Positions 18,018-26,766 of a DNA stretch of 57,674 nucleotides are shown piece by piece. How positions within the stretch are numbered: the stretch's first letter is position 1; the number at the start of each line of letters is the position of its first letter. The position numbers were made by a program, and so were the translations under genes. Below the pieces are notes generated by a model that was not told where the DNA came from, did no database searches, and saw nothing but the letters and a program-made list of their open reading frames with translations. Origin of the DNA: Bacteroidota bacterium (lineage in GTDB: Bacteria > Bacteroidota > Bacteroidia > Chitinophagales > Chitinophagaceae); assembly GCA_018267625.1 (NCBI GenBank), contig JAFDYC010000076.1, positions 1 to 57,674 on the forward strand, given 5' to 3'.

Positions 18018-19442
18018 TCAGGGCAGGTTTCCGGATGCCTCAGGAAAGATTTTGCCTGGGTTCAGAATGCCTTTCGGGTCAAACACATCCTTAATGGCAC
18101 GCATCAGTTGAAGCTGTGCTGGATTGAAGACGATGTCCATATAGCGCCGCTGCACATAGCCGATGCCATGCTCTCCTGAAAGGGTGCCGCCGAGGCGCTG
18201 AACTTCTTCAAAAAGCTCTCGAATACAAAGGGGTAATTCATCGTTCCAAAAAGATTCGGACAGATTGCCACGAAGAATATTTACGTGCAGGTTTCCATCA
18301 CCTACATGGCCAAAACAGACGCTTTCAAAGCCATGCTTCTTGCCTAAATCTTTTACGAAACGCAGCAGCGCGGGCAACTTAGCACGGGGCACCACGGTGT
18401 CTTCTTCTTTTTTTACAGAATGCGCCCGCACTGCCTCGCCTACTTTACGCCGTAAGGACCACAGCCTTTCTTTCTCATCCTTCGTTTCGGCCAATAGTGG
18501 CTCGCCGATGTCAAAGTGAGCCACCCGTTCCGCAATCTGCTCCATGTCCTGCATCAGTTGTTCCGGATCATGGCCATCCACTTCAATGAGCAGGTGTGCC
18601 GCCACGTCATCCGGCAAGGGAATCAAAGTGCTGCCGGTGTATGCCTGAGTCAGCACTAAGGCATCCCGTTCCATAAACTCCAGCGCACTGGGAGTATGGC
18701 CAGCCAGGAAGATTTCATTCACTGCAGCACAGGCATCTTCTGCACGGCGAAAGGGCACCAGCATCGTCAGGTCTGCTGTGGGATGCGGGATGAGGCGCAA
18801 GACGATTTTCGTCACCACGGCTAGGGTGCCTTCACTCCCGACGATTAGCTGGGTCAGGTTGTAGCCTGTGCTATTCTTAAGCACGTTGGCCCCTGTCCAG
18901 ATCCGTTCGCCCTGAGGCAATACCACTTCAAGATTGAGCACATAATCCTTCACCACCCCATATTTTAAGGCTTTGGGGCCGCCACTATTTTCTGCCACGT
19001 TGCCGCCGATGAAACAAGAACCTTTACTGGCGGGGTCGGGTGGATAATAGAGTCCTTTTTCGCGAACGGCTTCCTGTAATACCTGTGTGATGACGGCAGG
19101 CTCTGTAGTGACCTGAAAATTTTCAGTGTCTATTTCCAGGATACGATTCATGCGGCCCATGTCTAAGACAATGCCCCCCAGTACGGGTAGGGCTCCCCCA
19201 CTCAGTCCGGTGCCGGCACCTCGGGGCGTAACCGCAATATTTTGCTCATAGCAATGCTTCAAAATGAGGCTTACCTGCTCAGCAGATTCGGGCTGCAACA
19301 CCAATGCGGGCAGGAAGCAGAGGTCTTCCGTCTGGTCGGAAGCACAACGTGACCGAGCTTCATCATCCGAGAGTACTCGCCCTGGGTTGAGGATATTTTG
19401 AAAATAGCTTAGGTCTTCCGGGTCAGGTTGTTTGAATTGCAT
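18018..19442 (-). CDS. glcD: FAD-linked glycolate/D-lactate dehydrogenase (GlcD type)
   Basis: This 474-residue flavoprotein of the vanillyl-alcohol oxidase/PCMH fold oxidises a 2-hydroxy acid such as glycolate or D-lactate. The FAD-binding half shows PRGAGTGLSGGALP (about 73-86), GGNVAENSGGPKALKYG and VGSEGTLAVVTKIVLRL. The C-terminal half ends with the conserved GHVGDGNLHVNI and SGEHGIGYVQRRYM segments. It has no iron-sulfur domain and no GlcE/GlcF neighbours, so it is either stand-alone or uses subunits encoded elsewhere. The true substrate cannot be read from the sequence. Confidence 0.92.
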   Translation of the reverse strand: MQFKQPDPEDLSYFQNILNPGRVLSDDEARSRCASDQTEDLCFLPALVLQPESAEQVSLILKHCYEQNIAVTPRGAGTGLSGGALPVLGGIVLDMGRMNRILEIDTENFQVTTEPAVITQVLQEAVREKGLYYPPDPASKGSCFIGGNVAENSGGPKALKYGVVKDYVLNLEVVLPQGERIWTGANVLKNSTGYNLTQLIVGSEGTLAVVTKIVLRLIPHPTADLTMLVPFRRAEDACAAVNEIFLAGHTPSALEFMERDALVLTQAYTGSTLIPLPDDVAAHLLIEVDGHDPEQLMQDMEQIAERVAHFDIGEPLLAETKDEKERLWSLRRKVGEAVRAHSVKKEEDTVVPRAKLPALLRFVKDLGKKHGFESVCFGHVGDGNLHVNILRGNLSESFWNDELPLCIRELFEEVQRLGGTLSGEHGIGYVQRRYMDIVFNPAQLQLMRAIKDVFDPKGILNPGKIFPEASGNLP

Positions 19443-19621
19443 CCTCGCAAGTTAGGCTGAGGAAAAAGGAAGCCCTTCAGTTCCACCTTTTGCTGCCTTC
19501 ATGAATCCATTTTTCAAAAAAAAGCGCAGCTACATAGGTAACTGCGCGTTCCACAAATCACGGTTGCGGCTTGCGGGTAGCACCATACAAACCGCAACGA
19601 ACCATAAACCACTTACCTGAA

Positions 19622-20293
19622 TCAGCCATTTACCTGAGCCACTAATTGCAGCCCGATATTCACTGTAGGACGAATGAATTTATCGCCCAGGCTTTTGTCG
19701 TTTCCATATACTAAGCCCCAGTTGGTGCGGTCAATATTGAAGTTGGCCTGCGCCATCACCTGATTGTGCTCTACCGAAATGCGGGCAGGAAAGCTGATGC
19801 TCTTGGTAACTCCTTTCAGCGTCAGATTGCCGGTGACTGTGTGAGTTGCATCTTTCATTACGAGTTCATCTGAAGATGCCGTTACACCAGGGGTCACACT
19901 ACTGATTTCAAAACGGGCCGTAGGGTAAGCTGCTACGTCAAAAAAGTCATTGCTCATCAAATGGCCGCTCAGCTTGAAAATGCCATTTGTGTCTTCATCC
20001 AGCACGTTCAGGCTGTTCATATCCATAACAAAAAGGCCACCCGTAATGTTTCCATCCTGAAGGGAGAGGCTGCCTGTTTGCAGGTTAAAACTGCCGTGGT
20101 GTTTGCCTATCGGCTTCGAACCGGTCCACTCGACCCGGCTTTGGTTCAGGTCCGCCTGATACTGATGGCCAGAGCTGGCTTCAATCTTTACGGCAGCACC
20201 TGTTTGTGCTTTGTCGGCCTTAGGATCACTTTGGCAAGAAGCTAAAAGGCCGGCACCAATACCTAGGAAAGAAAAAAGAAGGTTGCGTTTCAT
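19622..20293 (-). CDS. YceI-family lipoprotein
   Basis: The 223-residue protein has a lipoprotein signal (LGIGAGLLASC, lipobox LASC) and then the YceI lipocalin-like barrel: SRVEWTGSKPIGKHHGSF, the GGLFVMDMNSL strand, the SNDFFDVAAYPTARFEI motif and FPARISVEHNQVMAQANFNI near the end. YceI proteins bind isoprenoid-type lipids in the periplasm or at the membrane; the ligand here is unknown. ATG 20293 is used because the codon two further upstream is TTG. The rhodanese gene diverges from it, and an exact -7 element lies at 20319-20326. Confidence 0.93.
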   Translation of the reverse strand: MKRNLLFSFLGIGAGLLASCQSDPKADKAQTGAAVKIEASSGHQYQADLNQSRVEWTGSKPIGKHHGSFNLQTGSLSLQDGNITGGLFVMDMNSLNVLDEDTNGIFKLSGHLMSNDFFDVAAYPTARFEISSVTPGVTASSDELVMKDATHTVTGNLTLKGVTKSISFPARISVEHNQVMAQANFNIDRTNWGLVYGNDKSLGDKFIRPTVNIGLQLVAQVNG

Positions 20294-20318
20294 GTTCAAG
20301 TGTTGAATTTTGATGAGG

Positions 20319-20326
20319 CAAATTTA
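20319..20326 (-). promoter_or_regulatory. Bacteroidota -7 promoter element of the YceI gene
   Basis: The minus strand reads TAAATTTG followed by C, an exact TANNTTTG match 25 bases before the YceI ATG. This is nearly the same sequence and spacing as the paaZ element. Confidence 0.55.
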
Positions 20327-20381
20327 GGATATACAGACAACTGTTGTACCTACAAGAATTGTTATAATCCCATAGACAAAC

Positions 20382-20690
20382 ATGAAATCAGTAAGCGTTC
20401 AGGAGCTACAGGCCTGGAAAAAGGCGGAAAAAAAATACCTGCTCCTGGATGTGCGGGAAGCCTCAGAAAGAGAACGATTCGGTATTGGCGGGCGGCACCT
20501 GCCCTTGGGTGAGCTCATAAATCAGGCCGCTTCACTGCCCAGGGAAATTCCCATTGTGCTGTATTGTGAAAAAGGCATCCGCAGCCAGATAGCCCTTCAA
20601 CGGTTGGAAGCATTGGGTTTCGACAAGCTGTTCAATCTGGAAGGCGGGATGAAAGCATGGAAAAATCAGATTGCAGACAACAGGGAGTAA
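20382..20690 (+). CDS. Single-domain rhodanese
   Basis: A 102-residue rhodanese domain with the substrate-loop Cys in VLYCEKGIRSQIA (about residue 67) and the usual opening YLLLDVREASERERFGIGG. Such proteins carry persulfide sulfur on the Cys for sulfur transfer or detoxification in the cytoplasm. No signal peptide is present. ATG 20382 opens the domain directly. Its last 25 bases overlap the end of the converging LD-carboxypeptidase gene. The stretch TTATAAT upstream could be part of its promoter, but the spacing to a -35 is poor. Confidence 0.92.
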   Translation: MKSVSVQELQAWKKAEKKYLLLDVREASERERFGIGGRHLPLGELINQAASLPREIPIVLYCEKGIRSQIALQRLEALGFDKLFNLEGGMKAWKNQIADNRE

Positions 20691-21583
20691 CCCTGAATTG
20701 CCGATTCAAGCCGGTAATTCGTGCCGAGGCGCAGCGTAATATTTTCAGTCTCGTGGCCGCAGGGCAAGCCAAAGGCTACTGGTATGGAGATTCCCTCAAG
20801 CTTATCCAGGATTAACGCTTCCAGACTTTGTCCAAAAGGGCGTTCAGTGTCTTCGAGTTCACTAAACTGCCCCACCAGCAAGGCAGAAATTCCTTGAAGC
20901 TGACCACTTCGTTTCAGGCTGAGCAACATGCGGTCTATTTGGTAGAGGTGCTCGCCAATGTCTTCGATGAACAATATTTTATCCCGAGTTTGCAGTTGGG
21001 AACATGAGCCTGTGAGGTGTGCCAGCAATGCCAGATTACCCCCCACCAAAACACCTTCTGCCAAGCCGGGTCTGTTATATGCAGAAGCTGGAAAAGAATA
21101 TTTGAGGGGCAGGCCCGTCAACGCGCGGCGGAAGCTTTCAATATGAAAACTATGCTCCGTTTCGGGCTTGAAAGCACCGCACATGGGGCTGTGCAAGCTG
21201 GCCACTCCGAGTTGTTGGTGCACATGGCTGTGCAGTACGGTGATGTCCGAGAAGCCACAAATCCATTTTGGGTTTGCCAGGAAGTGCGTCCAATCAAGGG
21301 CATCTACAATACGGGAGCAGCCATAGCCACCGCGTCCGGCCAGTATGGCTTTCAGTCCCGGGTCGTCCAACATTTCCTGCAAGTCAGCAAGTCGTTCGGC
21401 ATCGTTGCCGGAGAAATAGAAATCACCGGTGCCAATTGTCTTCCCCCGATGTACGCGGAAGCCCCAGCCTTGCAATACCTGCTCGCAAAAAGCGACCCTT
21501 TCTGGAGCCACATAACCGGCGGGGCAGGTGATGCCAATACAATCTCCTGGTTGTAAAAAGGGCGGCAAAAGAATCTGATTCAT
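20666..21583 (-). CDS. ldcA: LD-carboxypeptidase (peptidase S66)
   Basis: The 305-residue enzyme removes the terminal D-Ala from peptidoglycan tetrapeptides during cell-wall recycling in the cytoplasm. The S66 triad is visible: Ser in CGFSDITVLH, Glu in LFIEDIGEHLYQ and His in LPCGHETENITLRLG. The family's RGGYG motif is present in AGRGGYGCSR. ATG 21583 (MNQILLPPFLQPGD) is chosen over the longer open frame because it matches the family start. It is the last gene of a tadA - Rieske - ldcA run, 46 bases after the Rieske stop. Confidence 0.9.
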   Translation of the reverse strand: MNQILLPPFLQPGDCIGITCPAGYVAPERVAFCEQVLQGWGFRVHRGKTIGTGDFYFSGNDAERLADLQEMLDDPGLKAILAGRGGYGCSRIVDALDWTHFLANPKWICGFSDITVLHSHVHQQLGVASLHSPMCGAFKPETEHSFHIESFRRALTGLPLKYSFPASAYNRPGLAEGVLVGGNLALLAHLTGSCSQLQTRDKILFIEDIGEHLYQIDRMLLSLKRSGQLQGISALLVGQFSELEDTERPFGQSLEALILDKLEGISIPVAFGLPCGHETENITLRLGTNYRLESAIQGYSLLSAI

Positions 21584-21629
21584 GAAGCAAAAAAGGAATC
21601 CGAAAAATCTGGGAATGGCTGGAAATTTT

Positions 21630-21947
21630 TTAAAAGAAAACAAAGATGCTGCCTTCCACATCCTTTGCAGGAAAGGTCTTCAGCTTGTACCCCTCGCCGC
21701 TTGCATTATAGCCATTGGCAGGGTCAAAACGATAATGATGCACCGGGCAAACTACCCTGCCCCGTGCATCAATCCATCCTTCACAGAGCCTGCCACCGGC
21801 ATGAGGGCAGTTCGCTGAAAATGCAAGTACACGACCAGCCCGACGCAGCAGGCAAATTCGTTTTTCGCCTAAATCAAATTCCTGAAGACGGTCTTCCATC
21901 AGCCCTTCAGAAGGGCAGCAAAGGCGCCAGTAGCCTGTTGGATTCAT
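21630..21947 (-). CDS. Small Rieske [2Fe-2S] protein
   Basis: This 105-residue protein has both Rieske cluster motifs, NCPHAGG (Cys-X-His) and CPVHHYRF (Cys-X2-His), 17 residues apart. It is a free-standing Rieske ferredoxin, likely a soluble electron carrier in the cytoplasm or a nitrite-reductase-small-subunit-like protein. ATG 21947 overlaps the tadA stop by four bases (ATGA), which indicates translational coupling and selects this start over the longer frame. The biological partner is not evident from its neighbours. Confidence 0.88.
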   Translation of the reverse strand: MNPTGYWRLCCPSEGLMEDRLQEFDLGEKRICLLRRAGRVLAFSANCPHAGGRLCEGWIDARGRVVCPVHHYRFDPANGYNASGEGYKLKTFPAKDVEGSIFVFF

Positions 21948-22393
21948 TTTCTTTTTCCAGCAAAAAACGCACGCATTAATGCCGAACACTCTTCTGCAAG
22001 AATGCCGGACTGAATCTGTGCTTTTGGATGAAAGGGGAAAACATCGCCGGTGAAATGACGGTAGCCATGCTTCACATCTTCTGCACCATAAACGATGCGT
22101 CCGATTTTACTCCAAAACAGCGCACCACTACACATCAGGCAAGGCTCAACAGTCACATACAGGCAAGCTTCCGGAAGATATTTGGCACCCACTGTGTTGA
22201 ACGCAGCGGTGAGGGCCAGCATCTCTGCATGAGCCGTACTATCCTTGAGCCGCTCCACTTCATTACGTCCTCGCCCAATAATTTTTCCATTCCAGACCAC
22301 TAAGGCACCAATGGGCACTTCATCTGCATCGAAAGCTTCTTTTGCCTGTTGCAGGGCCAGGTGCATATACCGTTCGTCCTCGGGTTGCCGCAT
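21944..22393 (-). CDS. tadA: tRNA-specific adenosine deaminase
   Basis: The 149-residue zinc deaminase converts A34 to inosine in tRNA-Arg(ACG). The zinc and proton-shuttle residues are visible in STAHAEMLAL (His55, Glu57) and VEPCLMCSGAL (Cys85, Cys88). The length and the DADEVPIGALVV motif are typical of TadA, although guanine or cytosine deaminases of the same fold cannot be wholly excluded. It leads the tadA-Rieske-ldcA run, and TACCTTGC on the minus strand just before the ATG resembles a -7 element. Confidence 0.9.
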   Translation of the reverse strand: MRQPEDERYMHLALQQAKEAFDADEVPIGALVVWNGKIIGRGRNEVERLKDSTAHAEMLALTAAFNTVGAKYLPEACLYVTVEPCLMCSGALFWSKIGRIVYGAEDVKHGYRHFTGDVFPFHPKAQIQSGILAEECSALMRAFFAGKRK

Positions 22394-22564
22394 GACTGCA
22401 AGGTATTGAGGGATGGGCTTAAGCTAGCTTTATGGCATGAGCTTGAAAAGGAATTCCAAGAAGAATTCTATCTCTTTAAAGGAAAATATTCATCCGGCAG
22501 ATGGCCCGTTCCTGCTCTGGATTTGAGAGCTTCGCCCGAGGTGCAACAGCAACTGCACTCTTTT

Positions 22565-22834
22565 ATGAAAATTCTTTATGCTGCCCTTTGCTGTCTGCTA
22601 CTTGCCTCATGCGCCGGCGGCTGGACCGAAGGAGATAAAAGCCAACTCCGCCAGGAATGTATGAGCCAGTCCGTGCCGCAAATTGGCGAACAAAGAGCGA
22701 GTACCTACTGCAATTGTTTCGTAGAGCAAATGGTAAAGCAATACCCCGTTTTCAATGACATGATGGAACGGTATCAGGCCGACACCATCGAAAAATTAAA
22801 GAAGCATTGCCGTAAAGAAATCGGGCTTCCATAG
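22565..22834 (+). CDS. Small lipoprotein
   Basis: An 89-residue protein starting at ATG 22565 with a lipoprotein signal (MKILYAALCCLLLASCAGG, lipobox LASC, acylated Cys16). The mature part is helical and has two pairs of Cys (QECMSQ, STYCNCFVEQM and KKHCRKE), with a C-terminal YPVFNDMMERY segment. No function is recognised. It ends three bases before the converging 3-hydroxyacyl-CoA dehydrogenase gene. The 171 bases upstream, after the tadA start, contain no other gene. Confidence 0.75.
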   Translation: MKILYAALCCLLLASCAGGWTEGDKSQLRQECMSQSVPQIGEQRASTYCNCFVEQMVKQYPVFNDMMERYQADTIEKLKKHCRKEIGLP

Positions 22835-22837
22835 CCA

Positions 22838-23977
22838 TTATCCAATCGTTTTGCGCAAGGCGACAGAGGCACGGTAACGGTCTTCGCCATAGTTCGAATA
22901 AAGGGTATCGAGAAGATGCAGCACATTGCCTGGCCCCCATTCATTGCACCAGGCTAATAAACCCTTCGGGTAATTGACACCTCGGGTCATGGCCAGTTCG
23001 AGGTCGGTTGCCGTTGCAATACCGAGATACTTTGCATCTACCGCTTCATTGATGAGCATGGCCAGCACCCGGTCCACAATTTTCTGCCCCAGCACTTCAT
23101 CCCGCAGGGGTTCCGGCAGCGGCTGCCCCTCTGAATAATCATAAAAGCCACGCCCGCTTTTCCGGCCCAGCCAACCCGCTTCCAGCAAGCGTTTCTGAGA
23201 AAACGAAGGTTTGTAACGCGGGTCGCAAAAAAACGATTGGAACACACTTTCGGTGACCACATAATTCACATCGTGGCCTATGTAGTCCATGAGGGTGAAA
23301 GGGCCCATGCGAAAGCCGCCCAACGTGGTCATAGCCCAGTCTATCGTAGCGATATCGGCAATGCCTTCTTCATAGATGCGCAATGCCTCACCGTAGAAGG
23401 GACGGGCAACGCGGTTGACAATGAATCCGGGCGTGTCTTTGGCCACCACAGGGATCTTACCCCAAGCCTGCATCAACTCTTTTGAAGTATCAACAAGTTC
23501 CGGATGAGTTTGCAAGGCGGGCACCACTTCCACCAAGGCCATTAAGGGCGGCGGATTGAAGAAATGCAAACCGATGACGCGTTCCGGACGATGGCAGGCC
23601 GCAGCAATTGCAGTGACGGAAAGGGACGAAGTATTGGTTGCCAGAATGCAGGTTTCAGAGACCTTATGCTCAAGCGATGCAAAGACTTCTTTCTTGATAG
23701 CAAGTTGTTCTACTATGGCTTCGACAACTAAAAAACTTCCAGAAAGTGCATCGAGTTGGCTGCTGAACGAAACCCGGCTTAGGACAGCTTGAGCATGGGC
23801 CAGCTTGCCTTTATCCTGCAGCTTATGCAAGGTGGCTGAGAGCTTTTCCTGAGCCTTTTGAAGCGCAGCCGCATTATTGTCGTACACCACAACCGGATGC
23901 CCGGCTACTGCTGCAACTTGTGCGATGCCGGCACCCATTGCGCCGCATCCAATAATGCCAATCAAATGTTCCTTCAT
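22838..23977 (-). CDS. paaH: 3-Hydroxyacyl-CoA dehydrogenase
   Basis: The 379-residue enzyme oxidises 3-hydroxyacyl-CoA to 3-oxoacyl-CoA with NAD+. An N-terminal Rossmann domain shows GIIGCGAMGAGIAQVAA. The catalytic His lies in HFFNPPPLMALVE, followed by a first 3HCDH domain with GFIVNRVARPFYGEAL. A second C-terminal 3HCDH domain includes EAGWLGRKSGRGFYDY. PaaH of the phenylacetate pathway has this two-domain layout. The paa assignment rests on domain order and on PaaZ, PaaE and thiolase in the window. A general beta-oxidation or butanoate enzyme is the alternative. Confidence 0.9.
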   Translation of the reverse strand: MKEHLIGIIGCGAMGAGIAQVAAVAGHPVVVYDNNAAALQKAQEKLSATLHKLQDKGKLAHAQAVLSRVSFSSQLDALSGSFLVVEAIVEQLAIKKEVFASLEHKVSETCILATNTSSLSVTAIAAACHRPERVIGLHFFNPPPLMALVEVVPALQTHPELVDTSKELMQAWGKIPVVAKDTPGFIVNRVARPFYGEALRIYEEGIADIATIDWAMTTLGGFRMGPFTLMDYIGHDVNYVVTESVFQSFFCDPRYKPSFSQKRLLEAGWLGRKSGRGFYDYSEGQPLPEPLRDEVLGQKIVDRVLAMLINEAVDAKYLGIATATDLELAMTRGVNYPKGLLAWCNEWGPGNVLHLLDTLYSNYGEDRYRASVALRKTIG

Positions 23978-24081
23978 GATTTTTCAACAGTAAACCCCAT
24001 CCTGCAGAAAATAGATTCAGAGGATATTTTTAAAAGAAGATTTTCAGTGCTGCCCATGCCGCAGGCAAATAAAAGGATTCG

Positions 24082-25095
24082 TTACGCCAGGTCTTTTTTC
24101 AGCTTCAGGATGCTCCAATCTGTCGGCTCTGCGACAATCGTATTGAGCAGCGTACCGAGGCCATCAATTTCCATTTTCACTACATCTCCGGGTTGAAGCC
24201 ATTGCGGCTGGTAGTTGGGATCCTGCAGCAGGCCGGTGCCATTAAGTTCGAGGAAACATCCCGTACCCACAGTGCCACTTCCAATCACCTCGCCGGGCAC
24301 TATATCTACGCCATAGGCACAGCGTTCGAGGATTTCAGCAAAGGTCCAGTCCATATCACCCATATTGCCTTCAGACACAAGTTGGTTATTGACCCAGCAA
24401 CGCATCTTCAGGTTATAGTTTGCGCCTGTATGGCCCGGTTTCGGATTGATTTTAAAAGGCGCTAATTCATCCGGCGTCACCAGCATGGGGCCTATGGCCG
24501 TTGAGAAATCTTTACCCTTTGCCGGGCCGAGATTGAGTTTCATCTCCTCCATTTGAAGCAGTCGGGCGCTCATATCATTCATGATCATATAGCCCGCGAT
24601 ATAGGAATCAGCTTCATCTGCCTTAAAGTTTCTGCCGGGCTTGCCGGTAACGATAGCTACTTCCAGTTCAAAGTCGAGCTTTTGAAGATGATCGGGCAGC
24701 ACACGAATAGCACCCGGCCCCTGGATGGCGTTATGATTCGTGAAGTAAAAAATCGGGTATTGGTCAAACTCAGGAATCATTTCCACCTTTCGGTTGCGGC
24801 GGGCAGCAGCCACATGCTGGCGGAAGGCATAGCCATCGCGGCAGGAAGCAGGACGAGGAAGCGGAGCCAGTACGTTGGCCGTGCTCAGGCTTGAAGTGCT
24901 TTTTATCTTATTCAGCCCGTTCTTGATGTCGGCTTCAACGAGCATTGCCACAGGCGCTAATTCCTCCCATTGCTGCAACAATTCCATCATCGTGATGGGC
25001 AGACGGGCATCAGCCAGGTTGGCATCATAAAGGTTTTCATTGATGCAAAAAGCAAGTTGCTCCCTGCCTTCCTTCGCATAACTGACAAGCTTCAT
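24082..25095 (-). CDS. Fumarylacetoacetate hydrolase family protein
   Basis: The 337-residue protein has the FAH C-terminal catalytic fold: SCRDGYAFRQHVAAARR, FDQYPIFYFTNHNA, the acidic metal ligands around DFELEVAIVTG, and SARLLQMEEM with GPAKGKDFSTAIGP. Members hydrolyse or hydrate C-C bonds in ring-cleavage products such as fumarylacetoacetate. The N-terminal region (about 1-95) is the usual FAH-like cap. It diverges from paaE with 118 bases between the starts, suggesting shared regulation and an aromatic-breakdown role, but the substrate is unknown. An exact -7 element lies at 25116-25123. Confidence 0.87.
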   Translation of the reverse strand: MKLVSYAKEGREQLAFCINENLYDANLADARLPITMMELLQQWEELAPVAMLVEADIKNGLNKIKSTSSLSTANVLAPLPRPASCRDGYAFRQHVAAARRNRKVEMIPEFDQYPIFYFTNHNAIQGPGAIRVLPDHLQKLDFELEVAIVTGKPGRNFKADEADSYIAGYMIMNDMSARLLQMEEMKLNLGPAKGKDFSTAIGPMLVTPDELAPFKINPKPGHTGANYNLKMRCWVNNQLVSEGNMGDMDWTFAEILERCAYGVDIVPGEVIGSGTVGTGCFLELNGTGLLQDPNYQPQWLQPGDVVKMEIDGLGTLLNTIVAEPTDWSILKLKKDLA

Positions 25096-25115
25096 AAAGT
25101 ATCATTTTTGGGCGC

Positions 25116-25123
25116 CAAAAGTA
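25116..25123 (-). promoter_or_regulatory. Bacteroidota -7 promoter element of the FAH-family gene
   Basis: The minus strand reads TACTTTTG, an exact TANNTTTG match about 20 bases before the ATG. It lies in the short divergent region shared with paaE. Confidence 0.5.
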
Positions 25124-25213
25124 GGCGAGTTTCCCCGGGGCACTGACGGCATGACACGAATCATCATCGCGGAGGCAAATCCCGCAAGGTCGCTATGTAC
25201 CTTGCAGCTCATT

Positions 25214-26293
25214 ATGTCAGCACTCCGGTTTTTTGAACTCAAGGTGTCCGAGGTTCGTCAGGAGACACCCGAATGCGTGTCCGTAGCTTTTGAAGTACCC
25301 GCCGAATTGAAAGAGCAATTTCGCTTCACTCCGGGTCAGTATCTGAGCCTGCGTACCCGGCTCGACGAACAGGAAGTACGCCGCTCGTATTCCATCTGTG
25401 CAGCTCCTTCTGAAGGCGAACTAAGAGTAGCCATCAAGGCGGTGAAAGGCGGCAAGTTTTCAACTCTCGCCAACAACAAACTGTGCAAAGGAGACCGAAT
25501 CGAAGTGATGCCGCCCCTCGGCAAATTCTCGCCTAAACATATCGGAAAACGGTACCTCGCCTTTGCTGCCGGCTCGGGCATCACACCCGTGATGAGCATC
25601 ATGAAAGAAGTGTTGCTCCGCGAGCCGGACAGCGAATTCACCTTAGTATTCGGCAATCGGAACCGGGCTAATATCATCTTTCGCGAGGAAATTGAGGGCC
25701 TGAAAAACAGGTATATGGAGCGCTTGCGCATCTACCATGTTCTGAGTCGTGAGCTGATGGATGTACCCCTTTTCAACGGGCGCATTAATGCAGAAAAATG
25801 CAAGCAGTTCTGCGAACAGCTCATTAATCTTAATAAAATAGATGAGGCCTTCCTCTGCGGGCCGGAAGAGATGATTTTTTCGCTGCGCGAAACCTTACTG
25901 GAGCTGGGCATGCCACAAGGAAGTGTGCACATGGAATTGTTCAGCTCGCCGGACCAGCCCAAACGAAGCCATGAAAAATGGAAAGAAGAACACGCCCTGC
26001 AGGAAGGCCCGACCAGCAAAGTGAGTATTCGATTAGACGGCGTCACCTTCGACCTCAACCTGGCCTATTCCGGCAACAGCATCCTGGATGCTGCACTGGC
26101 TCAGGGTGCCGACCTCCCTTATGCCTGCAAAGGCGGTGTGTGCAGCACCTGCCGTGCTAAGCTCGTAGAAGGCGAGGTGGAGATGGAAGTGAACTATGCC
26201 TTGGAACCCGATGAATTGAAAAAAGGATTTATCCTGACCTGCCAGAGCCACCCGAAAACAGAACGGGTAGTGGTGGACTTCGATGCTCGATAA
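25214..26293 (+). CDS. paaE: Phenylacetyl-CoA epoxidase reductase subunit (PaaE/PaaK type)
   Basis: The 359-residue protein is a ferredoxin-NADP reductase fused to a C-terminal plant-type [2Fe-2S] ferredoxin, the reductase layout of the PaaABCDE phenylacetyl-CoA epoxidase. FAD binding is shown by RRSYSICAAP (about 56-65), pyridine-nucleotide binding by AAGSGITPVMSIMKEV, and the cluster by Cys305, Cys310, Cys313 and Cys343 (YACKGGVCSTCRA ... LTCQSH). ATG 25214 gives the family start. The other epoxidase subunits are not in the window, so it could also be a reductase of another ring or acyl-CoA oxygenase. Confidence 0.87.
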   Translation: MSALRFFELKVSEVRQETPECVSVAFEVPAELKEQFRFTPGQYLSLRTRLDEQEVRRSYSICAAPSEGELRVAIKAVKGGKFSTLANNKLCKGDRIEVMPPLGKFSPKHIGKRYLAFAAGSGITPVMSIMKEVLLREPDSEFTLVFGNRNRANIIFREEIEGLKNRYMERLRIYHVLSRELMDVPLFNGRINAEKCKQFCEQLINLNKIDEAFLCGPEEMIFSLRETLLELGMPQGSVHMELFSSPDQPKRSHEKWKEEHALQEGPTSKVSIRLDGVTFDLNLAYSGNSILDAALAQGADLPYACKGGVCSTCRAKLVEGEVEMEVNYALEPDELKKGFILTCQSHPKTERVVVDFDAR

Positions 26294-26295
26294 GC

Positions 26296-26694
26296 TTACC
26301 AATCTTTTCGGCGCAATTGCTTTTTAAAGGCAGCCCGTCTCTTGTTATCAAGCCTCGCTTCGATGGACGACCTTGTTGGCCGGGAAGCCTTGCGGGGCTT
26401 GGGCCGGACAAGGGCTTTGGCTACTAATTCTTCCAGTTTGCGTTGGGCAATGGCTTTGTTTTCTCCTTGCGTTCGGCTTTCAGAAGAGCGTACCTGCAAG
26501 TACCCTCCTTTGTTTATTCTGGAAGCCAGCTTTTCAACAATGCGTCGTTTCTCTTCTTCCGAAAAAAGGCTGCTGCTTTTCGGTTGCCAAAGGGCTTCCA
26601 CCATCGTCTCAAGCTTATTGACGTTCTGACCGCCTTTGCCCCCGCTTCGTGCCGTACGGAAACTGAGTTCAGTAGAAAGGTCTGGGGTATTCAT
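26296..26694 (-). CDS. arfB: Aminoacyl-tRNA hydrolase, ribosome rescue factor ArfB
   Basis: The 132-residue protein releases peptides from stalled ribosomes. The catalytic GGQ (Gly21-Gly22-Gln23) lies in SGGKGGQNVNKLET. The C-terminus is strongly basic (RPKPRKASRPTRSS, KRRAAFKKQLRRK), like the tail that enters the mRNA channel in ArfB/YaeJ. Release factors RF1/RF2 are much longer. ATG 26694 is chosen because it fits the family; the ORF can be extended seven residues upstream. It converges on paaE with two bases between the stops. Confidence 0.92.
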   Translation of the reverse strand: MNTPDLSTELSFRTARSGGKGGQNVNKLETMVEALWQPKSSSLFSEEEKRRIVEKLASRINKGGYLQVRSSESRTQGENKAIAQRKLEELVAKALVRPKPRKASRPTRSSIEARLDNKRRAAFKKQLRRKDW

Positions 26695-26766
26695 CGTGCA
26701 AAAGATGACCGGCAAAAAGATAGGTTCAGGTAATTTTTCGGTAGTGCTTGTAAGTCTGGTGATACT

